From positions 1 through 5,265 of the forward strand of contig DJPP01000160.1 of NCBI GenBank assembly GCA_002438575.1: DNA of 5,265 nt. Reading direction: 5' to 3'. The position numbers and the translations under genes are program-made. This stretch comes from Oscillospiraceae bacterium UBA6409 (GTDB taxonomy: Bacteria > Bacillota > Clostridia > Oscillospirales > Oscillospiraceae). The notes under the pieces are model-generated. The model worked only from the letters and a program-made list of their open reading frames with translations, did no database searches and had not been told where the DNA came from. Shown piece by piece: positions 1 through 5,027 of the stretch (positions are counted from its first letter, which is position 1; every line of letters begins with the position of its first letter).

Positions 1-66
1 GCGGACGGCGTGGGCACGGTGTTCACCGTGTATCTGCCGCTGGCGGAAAGGGGGGAGGAGGCGTGA
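1..66 (+). CDS. Sensor histidine kinase, C-terminal end only (partial, 5' end outside window)
   Basis: Only the last 21 residues and the TGA stop are visible. They read A-D-G-V-G-T-V-F-T-V-Y-L-P-L followed by a short charged tail (AERGEEA). The G-x-G-T-x-F-x-V-x-L-P pattern is the end of the HATPase_c ATP-binding domain (the G2 box and final strand) of two-component sensor kinases, so the missing upstream part should hold a membrane sensor region, HisKA and the N and G1 boxes. The stop codon overlaps the GTG start of the next gene (GTGA, positions 63-66), which suggests translational coupling and one operon. The kinase's stimulus and its response regulator cannot be seen. A related GHKL ATPase is possible, but the kinase ending is the natural reading. 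The family call rests on a short motif. Confidence 0.8.
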   Translation, partial: ADGVGTVFTVYLPLAERGEEA

Positions 67-1019
67 AAAAGCGTATCATTTCCCTGCTGCTGGCGGCGGT
101 GCTGGCGGCGAGCCTGTGCGCCTGCGGCGAGCAGCAGACGGCGGACGGCGGGAGCCTGCGGCTGTACTGCCCGGCGGACCTGAGCGAGCAGAACAAGTCC
201 GCCGGCGGCGGCGACGCCGTGCAGGGCATCGCCATCCCCTGGACGGAGATCACTGCCGGGGACCGGGGACGCCAGCAGCAGGCGCAGTACATCATGGAGC
301 TGCTGCTGGGCGGCTGCACGGCGGAGGGGTTCATCGCGCCCATGCCGGAGGGGACGCAGCTGCTGAGCTGCACCGTCACCGGCGGCACAGTGTCGGTGGA
401 CATGAGCAGCGAATACGATCAGCTGATCGGCATCGACCGGACCATCGCGGACTACTGCATCACGCTGTCGCTGATGCAGCTGGACGGCATTTACGCCGTG
501 CGGCTGACGGTGGCGGGTGAGCTGCCGGCGGACCGGACCAGCGAGGTGTACACCTCCGAGGAGGTGCTGCTGACCAGCCCGGACGACGTGGTGCGGACGG
601 TGAAGGTGCAGCTGTACTTCCCGGACAGCAGCGGCACGCTGGTGGGCGAGGAGCGCCGGCTGACGGTGTATGAGGGGGAGACGGTGGCCCAGGCGGTGGT
701 GAAGGCGCTGACGGAACGACCGCTGGACAGCTACGCGGACCTGTACCCGCTGCTGCCGGAGGGCTTTACGGCCCTGAGCGCCAGCACGGAGGAGGGGATA
801 TGCTACCTGAACCTGCCGGGGAGCGTGGCGTCGCTGCTGCCGGAGGACGCGGAGGCGCAGAACCGCATGATACAGGGGCTGGTGGATTCGCTGTGTTCAC
901 TGGAGGAGGTGACGCAGGTGCAGCTGATGCTGGACGGCGAGTACCAGCTGATGCTGGGGAGCGTTCCCATCAGCCGGCCCATACTGCCCACGGGCGGCGT
1001 ACAGCCCATGGCGGAATAA
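63..1019 (+). CDS. Two-domain GerMN lipoprotein, coupled to the sensor kinase
   Basis: A 318-residue secreted lipoprotein. The N-terminus (MKK-R, then a hydrophobic run at residues 5-18) ends in a lipobox-like L18-C-A-C21, so C21 is the likely lipidated residue anchoring it outside the membrane. Two GerMN-like domains follow. The first is at about 32-152 (Q-Y-I-M-E-L-L-L-G-G near 75-84; V-S-V-D-M near 110-114). The second is at about 178-302 (V-Q-L-Y-F-P-D near 182-188; E-G-E-T-V-A-Q-A-V-V-K-A-L near 204-216; C-Y-L-N-L near 247-251). GerMN domains occur in the spore germination protein GerM and in actinobacterial LpqB, which sits beside the MtrAB kinase system; here too the gene directly follows a kinase. 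The GTG start is chosen because it overlaps the upstream stop, has a purine-rich GGAGGAG Shine-Dalgarno just upstream (54-60), and begins a clean signal sequence. The gene is very GC-rich (about 70% in a sampled line). The domain family is fairly clear; the ligand and a role in signalling or germination are inference. Confidence 0.86.
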   Translation: MKKRIISLLLAAVLAASLCACGEQQTADGGSLRLYCPADLSEQNKSAGGGDAVQGIAIPWTEITAGDRGRQQQAQYIMELLLGGCTAEGFIAPMPEGTQLLSCTVTGGTVSVDMSSEYDQLIGIDRTIADYCITLSLMQLDGIYAVRLTVAGELPADRTSEVYTSEEVLLTSPDDVVRTVKVQLYFPDSSGTLVGEERRLTVYEGETVAQAVVKALTERPLDSYADLYPLLPEGFTALSASTEEGICYLNLPGSVASLLPEDAEAQNRMIQGLVDSLCSLEEVTQVQLMLDGEYQLMLGSVPISRPILPTGGVQPMAE

Positions 1020-1022
1020 CCG

Positions 1023-1062
1023 AAAACAGCCGGACTTTTGCACAAAAAGTCCGGCTGTTTTT
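1023..1062 (+). terminator. Intrinsic terminator after the GerMN gene
   Basis: A perfect 17-bp inverted repeat: 1023-1039 (AAAACAGCCGGACTTTT) pairs with 1045-1061, loop GCACA. The core CAGCCGGAC/GTCCGGCTG is GC-rich and the 3' arm runs straight into a T run (1058-1062). It starts four bases after the GerMN stop codon and ends the kinase-GerMN transcript. The A-tract/T-tract symmetry would let it work in either direction, but no opposing gene is present. Confidence 0.93.
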
Positions 1063-1102
1063 GCACTTTATACCCAAAAATAAACCATTCCCTCCCTGCA
1101 TA

Positions 1103-1131
1103 TTGTTTCGTTTGCGAAAAAATGATATAAA
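1103..1131 (+). promoter_or_regulatory. Sigma-A type promoter with extended -10 for the surface protein gene
   Basis: The -35 is TTGTTT (1103-1108), then a 17-bp spacer, then the -10 TATAAA (1126-1131). It is preceded by TG at 1123-1124, one base away, giving an extended -10 (TGATATAAA). The surrounding DNA is AT-rich in an otherwise GC-rich region. Transcription should begin near 1138, giving a 5' leader of about 89 nt before the ATG at 1227. Both neighbouring units end in terminators, so the surface gene is probably monocistronic. Confidence 0.72.
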
Positions 1132-1149
1132 GGTCAGGTAAAACTGTGT

Positions 1150-1205
1150 GCCAGGGGGTATACCCCCGAGGACGTTTCAGCGCCGCTGAAACGAGGGGCC
1201 CTGGC
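1150..1205 (+). promoter_or_regulatory. Structured 5' leader RNA of the surface protein gene (class not recognised)
   Basis: The leader contains nested inverted repeats. The outer stem pairs GCCAGGG (1150-1156) with CCCTGGC (1199-1205). A middle stem pairs CCCC (1164-1167) with GGGG (1195-1198). The inner hairpin pairs CGTTTCAGC (1173-1181) with GCTGAAACG (1185-1193), loop GCC. Between them are a 7-nt one-sided bulge (1157-1163) and a GAGGA/A internal loop. A competing hairpin GGGGG-TATA-CCCCC (1154-1167) uses bases of both the outer and middle stems, so two mutually exclusive folds exist. No T run follows, so it is not a terminator; the Shine-Dalgarno lies just 3' of it. It begins about 12 nt after the predicted transcription start. 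It does not match the riboswitch consensuses I can recall (c-di-GMP-I, TPP, fluoride, THF). It may be a cis-regulatory RNA, an mRNA stabiliser or a protein-binding site. Confidence 0.55.
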
Positions 1206-1212
1206 CGAAGAA

Positions 1213-1220
1213 AAGGAGAG
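1213..1220 (+). promoter_or_regulatory. Ribosome binding site that fixes the surface protein start
   Basis: AAGGAGAG lies 6 nt before the ATG at 1227. The same frame stays open upstream to a GTG at 1146, which would add 27 residues. That extension would be translated from the structured leader, is rich in Arg/Gly, and would bury the signal peptide inside the protein, so the ATG at 1227 is preferred. Confidence 0.85.
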
Positions 1221-1226
1221 GGTACG

Positions 1227-1295
1227 ATGAAGAAACTGGTCAGTCTGCTGCTGGCGTTGGTGATGACGCTGGGGGTGTGTACGAGCGCCATCGCG
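1227..1295 (+). other. Signal peptide of the surface protein (Sec type)
   Basis: Residues 1-23: a basic N-region (MKK), a hydrophobic core rich in Leu/Val (4-17), and a short polar C-region ending A21-I-A23 before E24-T, which fits signal peptidase I. A Cys at 18 lies in the C-region, but T-S-A follows it rather than a lipobox arrangement, so type I cleavage is favoured over lipoprotein processing. Confidence 0.88.
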
Positions 1296-4200
1296 GAAAC
1301 GAATGGGGATAACGGTCCACTGACGGGACAGGATGAATTAACGATCGAGCAGCTCAGAGCAAAGTGGACGAGCGAGGATAGCGAAGACCCTTTTAAGGAT
1401 ATAACGGACGAAACGGCATTACGGTATGTTTATACGTACTTCTACCCTGCAAAGTATCAGGATGGAAAGGTTGTGACAGTTGAGCTCGTAAGCAGTATTG
1501 ACAGCAATGGAAATTTCTTCCGGAGAGTATCCGATAAAGCTGCGGCAGAAGAAATTTTGAACAAGTATACAGATGAGATTGCGAAAGTGGTCAGCGATGT
1601 TCAAGTTAAGCATGGAATTGATAATAGGAATGACCAAGTTGTTCGGGTAGCTTTTTCGTGGGTGATTAGCAGATACAAGGATATGCTCAATGCACCACTG
1701 CTGCAGCCGGAGAATGGCTCGGGTACTTCAATGAGCATGACGGCAGACGGTCAGTATGTGTATGGTGATGATGTAACGAGCGCACAGGAGTATTTCAATA
1801 CATATTTTGAATATAAAGAGAACAGCACGCAGCTTGACTGCAAACTCGATGGTGTTAATGGAGACGGCAGCTTCAGCAATCGGGAGAATGCAAGGACGAT
1901 TATTGATGGTTACTGGCGGTTACATCCAGGAGCTCAGGTAGCGCTGAACCAGCTGAAAATCACAGTTCCCAACGGCGACAGCGAAAGATTTGTGTATTTT
2001 TGGGAAATCATTGTAAAGTATCAGGAGCAGCTGAATAACAGCCAGGGTGGAAGCCAGAGTCACGGGCCGGATACGGGAAGCGTCACGAGTTTGGACGATC
2101 TGTTCAAAAACGACGATATTGCAACACAGAAGGCAAAGGCGTTCCTGAATACGTACATAGTGTATGAGTATAAAAATCAGGAATACAGCGATATCCACAT
2201 CAAAGGAACGACGATCGGCACGAACGGGCTGTTTACAGATACCGCAAAGGCACGCGCGGCGGTCAATGCCTATCACGCTATGGTGAATGAGATGGAGGGT
2301 ACTCAGAACATACTGAATAATCTCTATCTCCGCGTGAATGATGAGTTGTGGCGTTTCTCCCGTCGTATGAATTATTATGAGCAGTTGGTGCAGATCGCCG
2401 AGTCCAAGGGGGATGACCGCGTCAAGACCGATCCATTGAACAAAGAAAACAGCGCGGCGGAGATGCTGCGGAGCACCGGCGGCTTTACCGCACCGGAACT
2501 GGGGCGGAACTTTACGATCACGTTCCCCAGACAGCTGGAGCGCGGTACGGATTACAACTATAATTACCAAGTCATGGACGGTATAGGCGTGTTGACCGTG
2601 GAGATGTACGCCGGTAATAAGCAGCACTGGATCGAAGCTGGTCTTGCCAATCCGGAAGGTATCAAGTATACGGTCGTGCTCCGCAACCCAACAAACGGGA
2701 TCTACCACGGCGCGGCGGCAGGCAACGGCAACAGCGGCGTTTGGGACGCCTGGGCCAACGGTACGATAACGCTGAATAGGTACACCGACGAGATGGAGAA
2801 GTTCAACTTCGGTCTGGCGGCGGTGAATACGCGGGACGGCTTTATGACCGTCAACGCTATCGAAAATTACGGCGAGATGATGGTGCTGTCCGTGTGGAAC
2901 AGCAACGAGAGCATGAAAGAGGGTGAGCCGGTCAAGAATCTGGTGCTGGTGCGTATCCGCGTTGTGGATCAGTTTACCTATGAGGCGGAGGCCGGCATGG
3001 GTGAAGAGGTGCTGCCCGCCGTAAATGTGCAGGATGAGGCGCGTGTAAAAGTAACAGGTGTCAATAATGAGATATGGAATGTGACACGCGGAACGGATCG
3101 GCTGGTGGTATGGCCCAAGGAGGGCACGCTGGCAAGCAAGTTTGAGAATGGGCAGATTTTCCCCATCGGTACGCTGACCATCAAGGCGCCGGAGGGCTAT
3201 GACGCACTGGATTCCGTAATTATGAACGGGGAGCCGATGGACGAGCAATCGTTTGAAAACGGTGTCTGGACTTGCCCGCGGTTTTTCCCGTTCCAAGATG
3301 ACAGCAAAGCTGATATGGTTTCCACAAGAACGTTTGTGCTGAATTGGAAAAGCGGCTCCGGTGAAAATGCGAAGTATTTCCCGGAAACCTTTACGCTGTG
3401 CTTCGGCGAAAGCAGCTCCGCGGTGGGGGATGCATTGAACAAGGCGTACAAAGACAACCACCAGGGGAGCACTGATACGACCATTTCGCTGCAGCCGAAA
3501 ACCAACATGGAAGAGGATATTAGCGCGGTGGGAGACAACGGTATCAACGTGGCGTATGATGAAATCACGGGAGGCTTCCATACCACCTTTGACAGCAAGA
3601 AGGGAGTGCCCACACTTGCGCTGCTGGAAAAGGGCATGGTGATAGAGCCCAGCGAAGAGATCACGAAAAAGGGTACTGTGGCAGGATTCCATGCGCACCC
3701 CTTTGAGACGAACAACGATCCGCAGAACATGGACAGCAGTTGGTTTGACGGTGTGATGAAGGGCTTTATTGAGGAGCACAAGGACGCCAACCACACGCGG
3801 ACCTATGGCTATCCCAGCAACACAGTGGCCCGTACCATCCCCTTTGTGGCAACGAACAGTGTGACGCATGGGGACGTGACGGTGTACTTTGCCTTCACGC
3901 AGGCGTATCGCGGCAAGGTCATCGAGTGGGTGGACGCACAGGGTAAGGTTTTAGGCTACACATTCGCCTATGGCCGGAACGACCCGTTTGTGGCGACGAC
4001 ACAGACGGAAGTGAAACCCGGCGGAGAGGACGGCAGACCTACGGGTAAGCCGGAAGATTACAACGAGCCCTTCGCGGTAGGCCCCGACGGCGGTATGTTC
4101 TGGTGCGAGCGCTATCCCCAGGAGGGTGGCAACGGTCAGAAGTGGTACTTCCGCTTGCGGGTCAGCGGACGGCAGCAGGAGGGCGGTTCGTATACGGTCT

Positions 4201-4832
4201 ATCTGCCGTACAGCTATCTGGGAATCGATGACGCAGAGGCGCAGCGGCTGATCAACAGCGGGCGCAAGGCGCGGATCGACCACTATGTGAACGGCGACGG
4301 TATGGCACCGGAGACCCTTGAGGGCACCTACACCCAGTGGGGCATCTGCTTCAAGACCAGCACCTTCTCCCCGTTTGTGATCAGCACGGCGGCGCAGAGC
4401 ACCTCCGGCAGCGGCGGCGGGTATTACTACGGCGGCGCGTCCACGCCCAGCATCTCCGCGGTGAAGACGGCGGCGGACGCCAGGAGCGCCACGGACTACA
4501 CCTCCGGTATCTACGGGCTGACGTTCCGCAGCACCGCGGCGTTCAGCGGCTTTAAGGGCGTGCAGGTGGACGGCAAGACCATCGCCGCGGCCAACTACGT
4601 GGCCGAGGACAACGGCGGCATCGAGGTCTATCTGAAGGCGGTGTATCTGCGGACGCTGAAGGATGGGCGGCACACGGTGACCATCCTGTCCGACGCGGGC
4701 AGCGTGACCATGAACTTCACCATCGGCGGGGTGGACAGCCCCACCACGTTCGACGCGGGCATCGGGGCCTATGTGGGCATGGCGCTGGCGTCTGTGGGCG
4801 GCATGGCCTGGTTGGGCAGAAAGAAGCGCTGA
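1227..4832 (+). CDS. Large wall-anchored surface protein with three N-terminal repeats and a variant sortase signal
   Basis: A 1201-residue exported protein. The signal peptide is residues 1-23 (MKK, hydrophobic core, cleavage after A-I-A). Three diverged tandem repeats follow at about 63-154, 184-270 and 300-390, separated by Gly/Ser-rich linkers. Residues about 411-940 are not recognised; they alternate hydrophobic strands, aromatic residues and turns, suggesting several beta-sandwich modules (about 420-582, 595-728, 765-930). Residues about 943-1054 contain Y-T-V-Y-L-P-Y (989-995) and end in G-I-C-F-K-T-S-T-F-S-P-F-V (1039-1051), a pattern I associate with other clostridial surface proteins. 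A Gly/Tyr linker (about 1058-1074) leads to an Ig/X2-like domain (about 1091-1167). The C-terminus is SPTTFD (1171-1176), a hydrophobic segment (about 1177-1197) and RKKR, a variant of the LPxTG sorting signal. No catalytic motif was seen, so adhesion, carbohydrate binding or a structural role are all open. Base composition is uneven: about 42% GC near 1381-1680, about 67% near 4561-4740. Localisation is well supported; function is unknown. Confidence 0.88.
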   Translation: MKKLVSLLLALVMTLGVCTSAIAETNGDNGPLTGQDELTIEQLRAKWTSEDSEDPFKDITDETALRYVYTYFYPAKYQDGKVVTVELVSSIDSNGNFFRRVSDKAAAEEILNKYTDEIAKVVSDVQVKHGIDNRNDQVVRVAFSWVISRYKDMLNAPLLQPENGSGTSMSMTADGQYVYGDDVTSAQEYFNTYFEYKENSTQLDCKLDGVNGDGSFSNRENARTIIDGYWRLHPGAQVALNQLKITVPNGDSERFVYFWEIIVKYQEQLNNSQGGSQSHGPDTGSVTSLDDLFKNDDIATQKAKAFLNTYIVYEYKNQEYSDIHIKGTTIGTNGLFTDTAKARAAVNAYHAMVNEMEGTQNILNNLYLRVNDELWRFSRRMNYYEQLVQIAESKGDDRVKTDPLNKENSAAEMLRSTGGFTAPELGRNFTITFPRQLERGTDYNYNYQVMDGIGVLTVEMYAGNKQHWIEAGLANPEGIKYTVVLRNPTNGIYHGAAAGNGNSGVWDAWANGTITLNRYTDEMEKFNFGLAAVNTRDGFMTVNAIENYGEMMVLSVWNSNESMKEGEPVKNLVLVRIRVVDQFTYEAEAGMGEEVLPAVNVQDEARVKVTGVNNEIWNVTRGTDRLVVWPKEGTLASKFENGQIFPIGTLTIKAPEGYDALDSVIMNGEPMDEQSFENGVWTCPRFFPFQDDSKADMVSTRTFVLNWKSGSGENAKYFPETFTLCFGESSSAVGDALNKAYKDNHQGSTDTTISLQPKTNMEEDISAVGDNGINVAYDEITGGFHTTFDSKKGVPTLALLEKGMVIEPSEEITKKGTVAGFHAHPFETNNDPQNMDSSWFDGVMKGFIEEHKDANHTRTYGYPSNTVARTIPFVATNSVTHGDVTVYFAFTQAYRGKVIEWVDAQGKVLGYTFAYGRNDPFVATTQTEVKPGGEDGRPTGKPEDYNEPFAVGPDGGMFWCERYPQEGGNGQKWYFRLRVSGRQQEGGSYTVYLPYSYLGIDDAEAQRLINSGRKARIDHYVNGDGMAPETLEGTYTQWGICFKTSTFSPFVISTAAQSTSGSGGGYYYGGASTPSISAVKTAADARSATDYTSGIYGLTFRSTAAFSGFKGVQVDGKTIAAANYVAEDNGGIEVYLKAVYLRTLKDGRHTVTILSDAGSVTMNFTIGGVDSPTTFDAGIGAYVGMALASVGGMAWLGRKKR
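1413..1688 (+). repeat. Protein-level repeat 1 of 3 in the surface protein
   Basis: Residues about 63-154. Landmarks shared with copies 2 and 3: an aromatic T-Y motif (Y69-T-Y-F-Y73), a turn G95-N-F97, an Ala/Glu-rich helix (A105-A-A-E-E-I) ending at Y114, and a final helix with R149-Y150-K-D-M-L. Spacings between landmarks are 25, 19 and 36 residues. This copy is the longest, with a few extra residues between the turn and the mid helix. The resemblance is at protein level only; the DNA copies are strongly diverged. I do not recognise the family. Confidence 0.62.
1776..2036 (+). repeat. Protein-level repeat 2 of 3 in the surface protein
   Basis: Residues about 184-270. Landmarks: F190-N-T-Y-F-E-Y196, turn G214-S-F216, N221-A-R-T-I-I helix ending at Y229, and the closing helix V263-K-Y265-Q-E-Q-L. 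Spacings are 22, 15 and 36 residues. It is closest to copy 3 in the N-T-Y and A-R motifs. It is separated from copy 1 by a Gly/Ser/Met linker (about 161-183) and from copy 3 by a Ser/Gly/Gln-rich linker (about 270-290). Confidence 0.65.
2124..2396 (+). repeat. Protein-level repeat 3 of 3 in the surface protein
   Basis: Residues about 300-390. Landmarks: L307-N-T-Y-I-V-Y313, turn G334-L-F336, K341-A-R-A-A-V helix ending at Y349, and the closing N382-Y-Y384-E-Q-L. Spacings are 25, 15 and 35 residues. A charged linker (about 390-410) then leads into the unassigned beta-rich part. Confidence 0.64.
4497..4730 (+). other. Ig/X2-like domain just before the wall anchor
   Basis: Residues about 1091-1168. 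The order is Y-G-L-T-F-R-S (1096-1102), G-V-Q-V-D-G-K-T-I (1111-1119), N-Y-V-A (1123-1126), an I-E-V-Y-L-K strand (1132-1137), the L-R-T-L-K-D-G-R-H-T-V-T-I turn and strand (1141-1153) and a last T-M-N-F-T-I strand (1161-1166). This 'strand, V-DG-K, N-Y, L-x-T-L-x-x-G-x-H-T' layout resembles the X2-like immunoglobulin-fold modules of clostridial extracellular proteins. It probably serves as a spacer or binding module near the wall. The family assignment is from memory of the pattern, not a search. Confidence 0.5.
4737..4832 (+). other. Variant LPxTG-like cell wall sorting signal
   Basis: Residues 1171-1201: S-P-T-T-F-D, a roughly 21-residue hydrophobic segment (1177-1197) and the basic tail R-K-K-R. 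This is the classical tripartite sortase layout, but the pentapeptide has Ser in place of the Leu of LPxTG and Phe in place of Gly. The Pro and the second Thr are kept. It implies transpeptidation by a sortase, or membrane retention if no sortase accepts the motif. Confidence 0.75.
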
Positions 4833-4851
4833 TCACGCCGGCCATACGGCG

Positions 4852-4936
4852 GCATACGACCGGCACCTCCGGCGAAGCCGGACCGATCGTGCAGCATACG
4901 ACAAAGTACCCCCGGCGAAGCCGGGGGCACTTTTTT
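4852..4936 (+). repeat. Imperfect tandem duplication of a hairpin element
   Basis: GCATACGAC occurs at 4852-4860 and 4894-4902, and each copy is followed by the 13-nt hairpin core CCGGCGAAGCCGG (4869-4881 and 4912-4924). The unit length is about 42-43 bp. The first copy forms TCCGGC-GAA-GCCGGA without a T run; the second is the terminator proper. It looks like a local duplication of a terminator hairpin, or a remnant of a small repeated intergenic element. Confidence 0.6.
4902..4936 (+). terminator. Intrinsic terminator after the surface protein gene
   Basis: CCCCCGGC (4909-4916) pairs with GCCGGGGG (4920-4927) around a GAA loop. After an A/C mismatch (4908/4928) the stem can extend, with AAAGT (4903-4907) pairing to ACTTT (4929-4933). 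Six T residues occupy 4931-4936. It lies about 70 bp past the stop codon and separates the surface gene from the ECF gene. Confidence 0.92.
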
Positions 4937-4947
4937 GAAATCAGCTA

Positions 4948-4975
4948 TTGCAAAAACGCGAAAATGTGGTATCAT
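4948..4975 (+). promoter_or_regulatory. Sigma-A type promoter for the ECF transporter gene
   Basis: The -35 is TTGCAA (4948-4953), then a 16-bp spacer, then the -10 TATCAT (4970-4975). TG sits one base upstream (4967-4968), so this is also an extended -10 promoter. Transcription would start near 4982, leaving a leader of about 46 nt. Confidence 0.68.
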
Positions 4976-4993
4976 ACGTGCGAGCGCCGCACT

Positions 4994-5020
4994 CTGCTGG
5001 ACGGAGGCGGCAGCAGGAGG
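4994..5020 (+). promoter_or_regulatory. Leader hairpin overlapping the Shine-Dalgarno of the ECF gene
   Basis: CTGCTG (4994-4999) is complementary to CAGCAG (5011-5016), with an 11-nt loop. The ribosome binding site AGGAGG (5015-5020), 7 nt before the ATG at 5028, shares its first two bases with the 3' arm. The hairpin could modestly limit ribosome access. It is short and matches no riboswitch class I recognise, although vitamin-transporter genes of this family are often riboswitch-controlled. Confidence 0.42.
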
Positions 5021-5027
5021 TAAAACT

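Noticed and set aside
116..520. Overlapping plus-strand frame rich in Arg, Ala and His inside the GerMN gene
   Set aside because: This is a typical out-of-frame shadow in about 70% GC DNA; the GerMN frame has the signal peptide and domain pattern.
1150..1205. Leader inverted repeats as a terminator or attenuator
   Set aside because: No T run follows either possible hairpin; an A/G-rich ribosome binding site follows instead. A purely transcriptional attenuator is not supported.
1146..1226. Upstream GTG start adding 27 residues to the surface protein
   Set aside because: It lies inside the structured leader only a few bases after the predicted transcription start, has no good ribosome binding site and would hide the signal peptide.
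1920..3869. A 649-codon open frame on the minus strand inside the surface gene
   Set aside because: Its codons align exactly with the sense codons, so it is broken only where the sense gene uses TTA, CTA or TCA, which are rare here. It ends at the sense Leu TTA at 1920-1922. The product is a His/Arg/Val-rich composition artefact with no domain or start signal seen.
3951..4673. A 240-codon minus-strand open frame
   Set aside because: It is in the same codon-aligned antisense phase in GC-rich DNA, begins opposite coding sequence for the anchor domain, and shows no recognisable protein features.
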